DNA from: Tessaracoccus sp. MC1679
GTDB lineage: Bacteria > Actinomycetota > Actinomycetes > Propionibacteriales > Propionibacteriaceae
Assembly (NCBI RefSeq): GCF_014164775.1
Contig: NZ_JACJGB010000008.1
Location: 1-64,000 of the forward strand
DNA length: 64,000 nt
Reading direction: 5' to 3'
A program made the translations under genes and the position numbers. Below are positions 35,972 through 44,501 of this stretch, in pieces. Each line of letters begins with the position of its first letter. The stretch's first letter is position 1. The notes under the pieces were generated by a model, which did no database searches, was not told the DNA's origin, and saw only the letters and a program-made list of their open reading frames with translations.

Positions 35972-36360
35972 CGATGGGCGCCCGCGAAGTCGGCTGGCCC
36001 GTCCCCATCGCCCCCTGAGGAGGGCCGCCCGCGGAGTCGGCTGGCCCGTCCCCATCGCCCCCTGAGGAGGGCCGTCCGCGGAGCGGCGTGGCCCGTCTCG
36101 AAGGGTTGTGACTACCACCTTCACGCAGATCTCACTGTCGGGTGCGGTGAGCCGCGAGTCGATGCCCGAGCGGCCGATGTCCATAGACTGAAGGTTGCTG
36201 CCGGTGTGGTCGGTGGTCGGGTTGTTGAGGCCGCCCGGGCATCGCCTCCCGCCTCCCCGCACTTGACTGCCTGTGGCGTTGTCTTGTCGGGGTGCGTGCC
36301 GGCAGGGCGGCGTCGGGGTCGGGTCTGCTTGAGCGGATGCCAGCGAGGTGATCGTCGGGT
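35970..36360 (-). repeat. Dispersed non-coding repeat, copy B (inverted relative to copy A)
   Basis: Read on the minus strand from 36345 it repeats copy A in order: CGCCGCCCTGCCGG, TGCGGGGAGGCGGGAG, a GGGCGGCCTCAACAACCC block, TCGACTCGCGGCTCACCGCA, GTGAAGGTGGTAGTCACAAC, then three short units with the CCCTCCTCAGGG stem ending near 35970. Single-base differences are spread throughout, so the copies are not recent duplicates. The 230 bases from 36361 to 36590 hold no gene I can support, apart from the promoter region of the esterase. Confidence 0.8.
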
Positions 36361-36590
36361 TGGGCACCGCTACGCAGTGCCGCCCTGCCGTCCCCCACCC
36401 TTGCTGCCAGGCGCGTGTTCGGCTTGAACAGCAATCCCTTCCTGAGATCCTGCCCTGCACTCGCGAGCAGGTCGTAGGCCCTGGTGCACTCACGGAGACG
36501 ACCACCGGCTGTTGGTGTTGGCCAGCCGCCGCAACCTCGTGCCGTTACTGTCGGCGTGAGCGCCGTCGCCACAGATCAGGAGGCCATCTC

Positions 36591-38102
36591 ATGACCGATC
36601 CCGCCGAGCACACCCTCGTCCAGACCGCCGAGGGGACCGTTCGAGGGGTGTGGCGCGGTGCGAGCGCCGCGTTCCTCGGGATCCCGTTCGCGGAGGCGCC
36701 CGTCGGGGATCTGCGGTTCCTGGCCCCGGTGCCGCGCTCACCATGGACCGGGGTCCGCGACGCGATCAACTACGGCGCCACCGCTCAACGGCGACCGTTC
36801 GGGGAGGTCACCGCGATCCCCGAGCCGAGCATCCCGGGCGACGACATCCTGACCGTCAACGTCTTCACGCCCGCCCCGGGCGACACCGACGCCTCCCTGC
36901 CCGTGCTGTTCTGGATCCACGGGGGCGGGTACAAGGCGGGCTCGCCGGCCAGCCCCTGGTACGACGGCCTCGCCTTCAACCGCGACGGCGTGGTGACCGT
37001 GAGCGTGGGCTACCGGCTGGGCTTCGACGGGTTCGGCGCCATCGACGGGGCGCCAGCCAACCGGGGCCTGCTGGACCAGATCGAGGGGCTGCGTTGGGTG
37101 AAGCGGAATATCGCGGCGTTCGGCGGCGACCCTGGTCGGGTGACCATCGCAGGACAATCAGCGGGCGGCGGCTCCGTGCTGGCCCTGCTTGCATCCCCGC
37201 TCGCCACCGGGCTGTTCCATGCCGCGATCAGCCAATCCGGCTCGTTGTCACCCGTCCCCCCGGAGCTGGCGCAGTGCCGCTCAGCACGGCTGGCCGAGCT
37301 GGCGGGCGTCCCCGCCACGCTTGACGGGTTCCGCGGCCTCACCGAGGACCAGGTGCTGGACGCCGCCGCCCAGATGGAGGCCCCGCCCACAGGTCCGCCC
37401 ATCTCGCCGCAGGACCTGGTCGACGGCCTGGTGGCGGGACCCGGGATCCTGGGGCTGCAGTTCCTCCCGCAGGCCGACCCCGCCTCCCTCCCTGCCGACT
37501 GGGTGGCCGCCGTCGCCGCCGACCCGCGCCCGCTCCTCCTCGGCGCGGTGGCGCACGAGTTCACCCTGATCGGGACGGAGCTCGCCCCCGCGCTCGGGGA
37601 CGCCGATCCGGTGGAGCTGATCCGCGCCAGCCCGCTCGGGGAGCTGACCGACCAGCTCGTCGCGGCCCACCCGGAGCTGAGCGGGCCGCTGCTGGTCGGT
37701 CAACTCCTCTCGGTCTCAACCTTCCGTCGCTGGGTGCCGGAGGTGGCCACGGCCCGCAGCCGGGGAGCCCAGAGGCCCACCTGGGCGTACGACTTCCGAT
37801 GGCCCAACCCGACCCACGGCCTTGCCACCCACTGTTGCGACCTACCGTTCGCCTGGGACAACCTGGCGGATCCGTCTGTGGTGTCGTCGTGCGGCCCCGG
37901 CGCCCCGCAGGACCTGGCCGATGCCATGCACGGCGCCTGGGTGCGGTTCGCCACCACGCACGAGGCACCGTGGTCGCCGTGGCGTCCCGGGAGTCCCCGC
38001 ACGATGGTCTTCGACGCCGCCCCATCCGAGCGGGACGGGTACGGCTTCGAGACGCGCGCGGCTGGGTCCCCGTCTGCAGGGGTACCGGCAGTACGCGGCT
38101 AA
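36591..38102 (+). CDS. Type B carboxylesterase
   Basis: A 503-residue alpha/beta hydrolase of the carboxylesterase/para-nitrobenzyl esterase family. It has the N-terminal FLGIPFAEAPVGDLRF motif, the oxyanion HGGGY, and the nucleophile elbow GQSAGGGS with Ser 190. The acid and His positions of the triad fall near YDFRW and AMHGAWVRF. No signal peptide is present, so it is cytoplasmic. The ATG follows CAGGAGG. Substrates are probably short-chain esters. Confidence 0.88.
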   Translation: MTDPAEHTLVQTAEGTVRGVWRGASAAFLGIPFAEAPVGDLRFLAPVPRSPWTGVRDAINYGATAQRRPFGEVTAIPEPSIPGDDILTVNVFTPAPGDTDASLPVLFWIHGGGYKAGSPASPWYDGLAFNRDGVVTVSVGYRLGFDGFGAIDGAPANRGLLDQIEGLRWVKRNIAAFGGDPGRVTIAGQSAGGGSVLALLASPLATGLFHAAISQSGSLSPVPPELAQCRSARLAELAGVPATLDGFRGLTEDQVLDAAAQMEAPPTGPPISPQDLVDGLVAGPGILGLQFLPQADPASLPADWVAAVAADPRPLLLGAVAHEFTLIGTELAPALGDADPVELIRASPLGELTDQLVAAHPELSGPLLVGQLLSVSTFRRWVPEVATARSRGAQRPTWAYDFRWPNPTHGLATHCCDLPFAWDNLADPSVVSSCGPGAPQDLADAMHGAWVRFATTHEAPWSPWRPGSPRTMVFDAAPSERDGYGFETRAAGSPSAGVPAVRG

Positions 38103-38123
38103 CGACGGCTCAACGCGCCGCGA

Positions 38124-38147
38124 CGGCCCCCGCGTGAGCGAGGGCCG
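38124..38147. terminator. Hairpin between convergent genes
   Basis: CGGCCCCCGC (38124-38133) pairs with GCGAGGGCCG (38138-38147) with one mismatch around a GTGA loop. It lies between the stops of the esterase and the convergent hypothetical gene and may end transcription both ways; there is no U tract. Confidence 0.5.
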
Positions 38148-38169
38148 CCACCGGTGTTGAGGTCCGCTG

Positions 38170-39000
38170 TCACCGGACGGGCTTGCCGCCTCCCCCGCCG
38201 CCACCGGCGATCACGTCGATGTCGATGTAGGTGAGGTTGTTGAGCGGGTCGACGACGGCGTCGCCGCCGGCCTCGCCTTCCTCCGCGACCTCGATCGCGG
38301 TGCGGATGATGGTGCTTCCGTCGAACCACGTCTCCTGACCGAGATCAGTGGGCAGGTAGAAGGTCACCCGATAGGTGCCAACCGCAGTCGGCTTCCAGCC
38401 GCCCCGCGACAGACCGTAGATCACCTTGCCGCCCACGTTGAGCTCGCCGGAGAAGGTCAACGACACAGGGGTGTCGGCACTCTCCCACGACGTTCCGGCC
38501 CAGGAGTAGGTGAGAGCGGGGTCGATCTTCTGGATCACGAGCCTGGCGGTCGGCGAGTTCACCGTCGCCTCGGTGCTGGCGTAGGAGTTGATGGTGCTCT
38601 CGTCACCGGTGGTCACACCATCGTCAAGGACGAGATCGCTCGCGCACACGCCCTGCACCTCGTCGGGGCTGCTCGGGTTGGCGAGCATCACCATGCCGTA
38701 GCCCGTGAGGGGCGTGGTCAGGTCCGTCTTGTACAGGGACAACTCGACCCGGATGGGGCGACCGACCTTCATGTCCACCGACTCCAGGCTGTCGCCCCAG
38801 TCGATCTCGTCGACGTACAGCGTCCCTTCAGCGAGTTCGCTCTCGGCCTGCCAGACGTTGCCCAGCGTCTTCTGCGCGAAGGGGAACATGCCCGCAGGGC
38901 AGGATTCGATGGCGGCCGCCGTCCATGGAACAGTGAGATCGGCCTCCAGTTCCGTGCCCGGAAGGGTCAGCCCGGGGGCGTCGAGATCGCCCCAGATCAC
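38170..39000 (-). CDS. Orphan beta-rich protein, probably missing its N-terminus
   Basis: A 276-residue protein with many Thr, Val, Gly and aromatic residues and almost no helix-forming runs (SYASTEATVNSPTARLVIQK, TFYLPTDLGQETWFDG), ending in a glycine run. The composition resembles secreted or cell-surface proteins, yet there is no signal peptide. GTG 39000 is the only start codon before an in-frame TAG, so either the gene lost its 5' end or the surface export signal was in a part now out of frame. I recognise no family. Confidence 0.5.
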   Translation of the reverse strand: MIWGDLDAPGLTLPGTELEADLTVPWTAAAIESCPAGMFPFAQKTLGNVWQAESELAEGTLYVDEIDWGDSLESVDMKVGRPIRVELSLYKTDLTTPLTGYGMVMLANPSSPDEVQGVCASDLVLDDGVTTGDESTINSYASTEATVNSPTARLVIQKIDPALTYSWAGTSWESADTPVSLTFSGELNVGGKVIYGLSRGGWKPTAVGTYRVTFYLPTDLGQETWFDGSTIIRTAIEVAEEGEAGGDAVVDPLNNLTYIDIDVIAGGGGGGGKPVR

Positions 39001-39238
39001 CAGCGTAGTCCCACTGGCCTGCTCAAGGTGGATAAAAGCCCAAGGATTCTATGCCAGTTTTCGAAGCACCAGGGGTCGACGGCGTTTGACTCGCCGCGGC
39101 TGGCGAGGTGCGCCTCGTCGTCGCGTCGGTCTGCTCTGAGAGCGATTCAGGCCAATCACTGGTCCCCGTCGCGTGTCGAGCCCGGTCTCTGAGCATCCGC
39201 GCCGACACTCGTGAACACATCGAGGGCCAGGAGGCGGG

Positions 39239-40462
39239 ATGACCATCACGGTGGTACGGGCAGGACACATCTTCGACGGGGACCGCTTCCACACCGGAGG
39301 CGACGTCGTCATCAACGGTGAGCGCATCGTCGCCGTCTCTGACGGGACCGCCTACGGGCAGGAGGTCGAGCTGGTCGACCACGGCCCGAACTCCACACTG
39401 CTTCCCGGCCTCATCGACGCCCACCAGCACGTGACCTGGGACTGCAGCGCTGATCCGGTCGCGTGGTTGACGACGGCCACCGACGACGAACTGCTGGTGC
39501 GGGCCCGTGCGAACGCGCGCCAGGCACTGGCCACCGGAACCACGACGGTGCGCGACCTCGGCGACCGCGGCTACGTGTCGCTGCGCTTGAGGGGAGAAAC
39601 CGCAGCCGACCCGACCGCCGGCCCGAGGCTGCTCGCCTCCGGGCCGCCGCTGACCAGCGCGGGAGGCCACTGCTGGTTCCTCGGGGGTGCCGTCCGCGGC
39701 GTGGACGCGATTCGGGCGGAGGTTGCAGAGCGGGCGGAACGCGGATGTGACGTCATCAAGGTGATGGCCACCGGCGGCAACGTGACGCCGGGCTCGCTGC
39801 CTCACGAGGCGCAGTTCACTCTTGCGGAGCTGCGGGCCCTGGTGGAGACCGCCCACAACTTCGGGCTCCCCGTCGCCGCACACGGGCACGGGGTGGAGGG
39901 GATCGAGTCGGCGCTCATCGCAGGGGTGGACACCGTCGAGCACGCCTCGTTCATGACGGCGGACTCCGTCGCCGATCGTCCGGACCTGGTCCGCCGGATG
40001 GTCGAGGCGGGGGTGTTCGCCGTCGGCACAGCGGGTTCGCTCCCAGGGGGGCAGCTGCCGCCCCGATTGGCGGCGGTGCTGCCGTTGGTCCTGGCTCATG
40101 CGCGCCGCATGCACGAGGCTGGGGTGCAGATCGCCGTGGCCACGGACGCGGGCATCGCGCCGTCCAAGCCGTTCAACGTCCAGCCGTACGCGGTTACGGA
40201 GGTGGCCCAACTCCTGGGTCTCATCCCGGCGCTCCGCGGGGCCACCTCCATCGCGGCCGACGCGATCGGCCTCGGGGACTCGATCGGCCGGCTCCGCCCC
40301 GGTCACACGGCCGACCTCCTCGTCGTCGACGGAGACCTGGAGGCCGGCGCCGACGCCCTGCACCACGTGAAGGCGGTGTACCGCTCGGGCGAGGTGGTCG
40401 GCTCCGGCGCGCTGGGCGCCGACGGAGTGCGGGAGGCGGCCGCCAGGGTGGCTCAGGCCTAG
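39239..40462 (+). CDS. Amidohydrolase family protein
   Basis: A 407-residue metal-dependent hydrolase. The metal-site motifs are in order: GLIDAHQHV (HxH), DVIKVMATGG with the likely carboxylated Lys, VAAHGHG, VEHASFM and ATDAG with the catalytic Asp. The N- and C-terminal strands form the small beta sandwich. It groups with imidazolonepropionase-like and peptidase-like amidohydrolases; the substrate is not set by the motifs. CCAGGAGGCGGG precedes the ATG. Confidence 0.88.
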   Translation: MTITVVRAGHIFDGDRFHTGGDVVINGERIVAVSDGTAYGQEVELVDHGPNSTLLPGLIDAHQHVTWDCSADPVAWLTTATDDELLVRARANARQALATGTTTVRDLGDRGYVSLRLRGETAADPTAGPRLLASGPPLTSAGGHCWFLGGAVRGVDAIRAEVAERAERGCDVIKVMATGGNVTPGSLPHEAQFTLAELRALVETAHNFGLPVAAHGHGVEGIESALIAGVDTVEHASFMTADSVADRPDLVRRMVEAGVFAVGTAGSLPGGQLPPRLAAVLPLVLAHARRMHEAGVQIAVATDAGIAPSKPFNVQPYAVTEVAQLLGLIPALRGATSIAADAIGLGDSIGRLRPGHTADLLVVDGDLEAGADALHHVKAVYRSGEVVGSGALGADGVREAAARVAQA

Positions 40463-40520
40463 GTTTCTGACCCGTCCCGTCCGTGAGGCCACGACCACCA
40501 GGCCAGACCCCCGCCGGGTT

Positions 40521-40534
40521 GGGGTATTGACCCC
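40521..40534. terminator. Small hairpin after the amidohydrolase gene
   Basis: GGGGT-ATTG-ACCCC lies 58 bases after the amidohydrolase stop and 28 bases before the next start. It may end the first transcript or sit in the leader of the serine hydrolase gene. The stem is only five base pairs. Confidence 0.3.
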
Positions 40535-40561
40535 GGGCTCACGGGTGGCGACGCTGGAGGT

Positions 40562-42163
40562 ATGAAGGGAGTGCTCCCCGTCGACGACGACGCGGGCCCC
40601 GCGGACAGCGTCAACCCGCCGCCGCCCACCACGACCAGGCGCCGGCCGGGTCTGCTGGCCGGCGCGCTGATCGTGTGGCTGGGCATCGCCGCATTGGTAC
40701 TGGGCATGGTGCGGGTGGCCGTGGCGCAGGAGCCATTGACGCCCGCCCCCGCGTCGGCGGACCACTGGGCGAGCCCAAGCGAGATAGGAGACTTCGTCGA
40801 GCGCAGGGCCGACGAGCTGCGGCTGGCCGGGCTGGCCGTCGTCGTCGTCCGCGATGGGGACCTGTACCAGGAGAGCTACCTCGGCACCGCCGGGGACGGC
40901 CGGCCGGTCACCGGCGAGACCCGGTTCGTGCTGGGCTCCACCAGCAAGCAGTTCACGGCGCTCGCCGTCCAGCGGCTGATCGCCGACGGGCACCTCAACC
41001 TCGACACCCGACTCGGCGACGTGTTCCCCGCATGGCCCGACACGGAGGGAACGCTCGGCGCCGCAACCATCGCGGACCTGCTCGGGCACACGTCCGGCCT
41101 CTCCACCGCCGCCGGGCTGGGGCAGTGGGGGTGGTGGCCCGGGAGGCCGACGTCGATCGCGGCGAACGCGGAGGCCCTGGCCGGAACCCGCCCGGACCAG
41201 CCGCCGGGCACCTACACCTACTCCAACAGCAACTACGACCTGCTCGGGGCCGTCGTCGAGCAGGTGACGGGCGAACCGTTCGAGCGCGCCATGGCGAGGC
41301 TCGTCTACGAACCACTTGGCCTGGAGCACACGAGCGCCACCGCGACACCGGGCGCCGTCGACGGGCTGGCCGCCGGGCACCATCCGTGGTTCGAGCTGCT
41401 CACCGCGCCGACGCCCTGCCCATGCACACCCGGAGCGGTGCCATCGGCGTTCCAGGTGTCCACGGCCGGCGATCTGACCCTGCTGGTGGGGGCCCACCTC
41501 GGCACGGTGACCTCCACCCTTCCCGACGGCGTGCTGGCCGCCGCCCGCGAGCCGCTCGCCACCGTCAGCGCCTACTCGCAGTACGGGTCGGGGTGGGTGG
41601 TCCGCCCTCTGTGGGAGCTGAGGGGCAACGTCGGGGATCCGCTCGACGCCAGCCTCGACGGCGAGTCCCTCCCCATCTGCGTCGATCATCTCGGCAGCAC
41701 CTACCGCTCCCAGTCCTACCTGCTGGCGTGCCCCACGCTCGGGTTCGGCATTGTCGCGGTGACCAACACGGGGGCGGGCCTGGACACCACGCGCTGGGCG
41801 CGGTTCCAGTCCGAACTCCTGCACCTCACGCTGGGGACGCCGGCTCCCCCGCCGTCGTTCAACCCCGTCGAGGCCAACGCGGCCCTGCTGGTCCTGGGCG
41901 CACTGCTGGCGCAGAGCCTGTCGGTGGTTCCGCTGCTCGGGCGACGGCGCAGTGTGGCGCGCTCGCTGGTCGCCGTCGTGGGGGCGGCGGCGGCAATGGC
42001 GCTGTGGTGGGGGTACGCGCCGGCGCGGCTGGGATGCCGGGTGCCGATCGCCTCGCTGTGGGCCGGCGCGCCGGAGCTTGGACTGGCAACGCTGGTAAGC
42101 ACCGCCCTGGCAGCGGTGGTGGTCGCGGTGGTCATCGCCCGCCGCCGCGAGAGGCGGTCCTAG
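40562..42163 (+). CDS. Membrane-bound serine hydrolase, beta-lactamase family, with C-terminal helices
   Basis: A 533-residue protein. One membrane segment (LLAGALIVWLGIAALVLGMV, residues 31-50) leads into an external class C beta-lactamase-like domain: SxxK in GSTSKQF (Ser 126, Lys 129), the YxN equivalent in YSNSNYDLLG, and a DLLGHTSGLS block. The last 110 residues hold three or four hydrophobic helices (AALLVLGALLAQSL, LVAVVGAAAAMALWWGY, LVSTALAAVVVAVVIA), an arrangement found in some peptidoglycan or peptide-releasing membrane hydrolases. The substrate is unknown. Confidence 0.85.
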   Translation: MKGVLPVDDDAGPADSVNPPPPTTTRRRPGLLAGALIVWLGIAALVLGMVRVAVAQEPLTPAPASADHWASPSEIGDFVERRADELRLAGLAVVVVRDGDLYQESYLGTAGDGRPVTGETRFVLGSTSKQFTALAVQRLIADGHLNLDTRLGDVFPAWPDTEGTLGAATIADLLGHTSGLSTAAGLGQWGWWPGRPTSIAANAEALAGTRPDQPPGTYTYSNSNYDLLGAVVEQVTGEPFERAMARLVYEPLGLEHTSATATPGAVDGLAAGHHPWFELLTAPTPCPCTPGAVPSAFQVSTAGDLTLLVGAHLGTVTSTLPDGVLAAAREPLATVSAYSQYGSGWVVRPLWELRGNVGDPLDASLDGESLPICVDHLGSTYRSQSYLLACPTLGFGIVAVTNTGAGLDTTRWARFQSELLHLTLGTPAPPPSFNPVEANAALLVLGALLAQSLSVVPLLGRRRSVARSLVAVVGAAAAMALWWGYAPARLGCRVPIASLWAGAPELGLATLVSTALAAVVVAVVIARRRERRS

Positions 42164-42194
42164 AACCTCAGCGCACGCTCGCGGCACAGCCCAC

Positions 42195-42239
42195 ACCTTG
42201 CACCTCTAGGCATTGCTGCGATACCTTGCAGCTCTAGGC
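42195..42239 (+). promoter_or_regulatory. Direct repeat in the PadR promoter, probable operator
   Basis: ACCTTGCA-N-CTCTAGGC occurs at 42195-42211 and again at 42223-42239, 28 bases apart. The second copy together with the following ACAAAG makes the imperfect palindrome TTGCAGC-N4-GGCTACAA. The position immediately upstream of the PadR gene suggests PadR binding and autoregulation. Confidence 0.6.
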
Positions 42240-42255
42240 TACAAAGGAGCGCATT

Positions 42256-42627
42256 GTGAGGGTAGGCAAAGACCTGGTGGCCGCGGCGGCGACGCCGCTC
42301 GTGCTGGGGATCCTCGCCGAGGGCGAGTCATACGGGTACGCGATCCTGAAACGTGTGGGCGAGTTGTCCGGCGGCGAACTCGCCTGGACCGAGGGCATGC
42401 TCTACCCACTCCTTCACCGCCTCGAGCGCCTCGGCTACGTCGAGGCCGGCTGGCACACCTCCACCGAGGGGCGCCGGCGCAAGCACTACCGGATCACGGC
42501 CGACGGCAGGGCCGCGTTGGCCGAGCACGGTGAGCAGTGGCGCGTAGTGAGCGAGGCGCTGCGGCAGGTGTGGACCGCAGCGGCCGCCCACCCCGGCAGC
42601 CTCGTCGTGGGGGGTGCCCCCGCATGA
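42256..42627 (+). CDS. PadR-family transcriptional regulator
   Basis: A 123-residue winged-helix regulator: ATPLVLGILAEGESYGYAILKR, LYPLLHRLERLGYVEAGW as recognition helix and wing, and GRRRKHYRITADGRAAL. It has the short C-terminal dimer helix of PadR subfamily 2. The GTG start follows AAGGAG. The stop overlaps the start of the next gene (ATGA), which carries the N-terminal domain commonly found in partners of PadR genes. Confidence 0.92.
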   Translation: MRVGKDLVAAAATPLVLGILAEGESYGYAILKRVGELSGGELAWTEGMLYPLLHRLERLGYVEAGWHTSTEGRRRKHYRITADGRAALAEHGEQWRVVSEALRQVWTAAAAHPGSLVVGGAPA

Positions 42628-43994
42628 GCGCGCAGCACATCCCCGGCGTCGAGGCGCGCATCGAGTCGTGGCGCGGCTTCGTCGGACGCCGCGCGGCGAT
42701 CAGCACGGCCGACGTCGACGAGCTGGAGTCGCACCTGCGCGACGAGATGGCCGACCTGCGCGGCGTCGGGTTGTCCGAGGACGAGGCGTTCCTCATCGCC
42801 GTCGGGCGCCTGGGAGAGGTGGACGCGCTGTCGCGCGAGTACGCCCAGGAGCACTCGGACAGGCTGTGGAAGCAGTTGGTGGTGGGCTCGGCGGACTCCG
42901 CCACCGACGGTCGACGGGGGCTCGGGGTGGCGCTGGGCCTGGGTGTCGCGGCGGCTGTCGCGGTGAAGGTCCCCGCGCTGTTCGGGATCGGGCTGGAGGA
43001 GAATCCGGAGCACTACGTCAAGAACCTCCCCCTCCTGGTGCTGCCCTTCCTGGCCGGCTTCTTCGTGTGGCGCGCCGCCGTCGAGCCGCGGATGCGGGCC
43101 CGACTTCTGGCGCTGGTGGGCGTGGCGGTGGCGGCATCCGCGCTGGTCCTGAACCTCTACCCGTTCGCGGGCGAGTCTGCGACCGAGATCCTGGCCGCAC
43201 TCCACCTCCCCGTCGCCCTGTGGTTGCTGCTCGGGGTGGCCCATGCCGGCGGAGACTGGCGCTCAGAACGGGCCAGGATGGACTACGTCCGGTTCACGGG
43301 CGAATGGTTCATCTACTACGTGCTGATCGGGCTCGGCAGCGGCGTCCTGCTCGGGCTCACCGCGGGCGTGTTCAGCACCATCGGGGTGGACACCGAGACC
43401 GCCATCTTCTCGTGGGTCCTCCCGTGCGGCGCGGCCGGGGCCGTGCTGGTGGCGGCCTGGCTGGTGGGCGCCAAGCAGGGCGTCATCGAGAACATGGCAC
43501 CAGTCCTGACAAGGGTGTTCACGCCCCTTTTCGCCGTGATGCTGCTGGCGTTCGGGGCGGCCGCGATCTGGCAGGGCGACCTACGCACCGTGGACCGCGA
43601 GCTGCTCATCGTCTTCGATCTGGTGCTCATCGTGGTGCTGGCACTGCTGCTCTACTCGGTGTCGGCCCGCGACCCGCTGACCCCGCCGGGCGCCTTCGAG
43701 TGGCTTCAGGTTGTGCTGCTCGGAAGCGCGATCGTCGTCGATGCCTACGTGCTGGTGGCGATGCTGGGCCGCATCGGCGCCTTCGGGTTCAGCCCCAACA
43801 AGGTGGCCTCGCTGGGCTTGAACGCACTGCTGCTGGTCAACCTCGTCGGGTCCGTGGTCCTGCTGGTCGGCTTCCTGCGGGGTCGTCGCCCCTACGCCGA
43901 TCTCGAGCGTTGGCAGACGGGCTATCTGCCGGTGTATCTGGCCTGGGCGGTCGTGGTTGGCGTGGCGTTCGGGCCGGTGTTCGCCTGGGCGTGA
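42624..43994 (+). CDS. Membrane protein with permease-prefix-type N-terminal domain
   Basis: A 456-residue protein. Residues 1-75 (WRGFVGRRAAISTADVDEL, HLRDEM, AFLIAVGRLGEVDALSREYA) match the soluble prefix domain found on PadR-linked membrane proteins and ABC permeases. The remainder has about ten hydrophobic segments. Its start overlaps the PadR stop, so it is the obvious target of that regulator. The transported or sensed ligand is unknown. Confidence 0.75.
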   Translation: MSAQHIPGVEARIESWRGFVGRRAAISTADVDELESHLRDEMADLRGVGLSEDEAFLIAVGRLGEVDALSREYAQEHSDRLWKQLVVGSADSATDGRRGLGVALGLGVAAAVAVKVPALFGIGLEENPEHYVKNLPLLVLPFLAGFFVWRAAVEPRMRARLLALVGVAVAASALVLNLYPFAGESATEILAALHLPVALWLLLGVAHAGGDWRSERARMDYVRFTGEWFIYYVLIGLGSGVLLGLTAGVFSTIGVDTETAIFSWVLPCGAAGAVLVAAWLVGAKQGVIENMAPVLTRVFTPLFAVMLLAFGAAAIWQGDLRTVDRELLIVFDLVLIVVLALLLYSVSARDPLTPPGAFEWLQVVLLGSAIVVDAYVLVAMLGRIGAFGFSPNKVASLGLNALLLVNLVGSVVLLVGFLRGRRPYADLERWQTGYLPVYLAWAVVVGVAFGPVFAWA

Positions 43995-44072
43995 TCCAGG
44001 ATGGCTCAATGGTTGTCGCGAGCCGCGACGACCAGGCCGCGCACCACTTCGACGAGCGTCCTGATGGGTTCG

Positions 44073-44089
44073 GGCTCGGTTCCCGAGCC
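44073..44089. terminator. Short hairpin after the PadR operon
   Basis: GGCTCGG-TTC-CCGAGCC (44073-44089) is a perfect seven-base stem 80 bases after the membrane-protein stop and just before the DUF1048 remnant. No U tract follows. Confidence 0.35.
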
Positions 44090-44093
44090 TTGA

Positions 44094-44363
44094 GCCAGCG
44101 CCGCGAAGGCGCTGCAGCGGTATCTCACGTACTACGGGGGCGTCACCGACGGCGCCACCCTCATGACGATGATGGGCGACCATGTCGAGCTCTGGGAACG
44201 CGCCGCGGTGGACGGCACGCCGGTGCGCGCGATCGTGGGCGAGGACCCCGTCGAGTTCGCCGAGACATTCGTTCAGGCCTACAGCGGCCGGCAGTGGATC
44301 GACAGGGAACGCGCCCGCCTGATCGAGGCGATCGACGGCGCGGAGCGTGGAGGATCGAAATGA
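44094..44363 (+). pseudogene. DUF1048 remnant (C-terminal part)
   Basis: From an in-frame TGA at 44091 the frame reads LQRYLTYYGG, then MMGDHVELWERAAVDG, IVGEDPVEFAETFVQAYSG and WIDRERARL, the second half of DUF1048 proteins. The N-terminal 40 or so residues are missing; only an internal ATG (44163) could start it. DUF1048 genes normally follow PadR regulators, as here, so the remnant was probably part of the PadR operon. The 500-base interval 43995-44501 holds nothing else I recognise. Confidence 0.65.
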
Positions 44364-44501
44364 ACCTCCTGGGAGGTGCCCGTTCGATGGAATAATGGAG
44401 CCAGGCGTGCTCGTGTCGCCTCTCCTCGCGGCCAGGCCGCGGGTCGAAGTGCCGCCGGGCCCCAGGACAGCGTCCGCCGTCCGCACTCGGTGGGGAGCGA
44501 G

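Noticed and set aside
39023-42196. Frame of over 1000 codons on the minus strand across the amidohydrolase and serine hydrolase genes
   Set aside because: Low-complexity Arg/Gly/His-rich translation opposite two well-supported genes; a shadow frame.
44040-44095. tRNA-like GGTTCGGGCTCGGTTCCCGAGCC
   Set aside because: No acceptor stem, anticodon arm or CCA context; best read as a plain hairpin.
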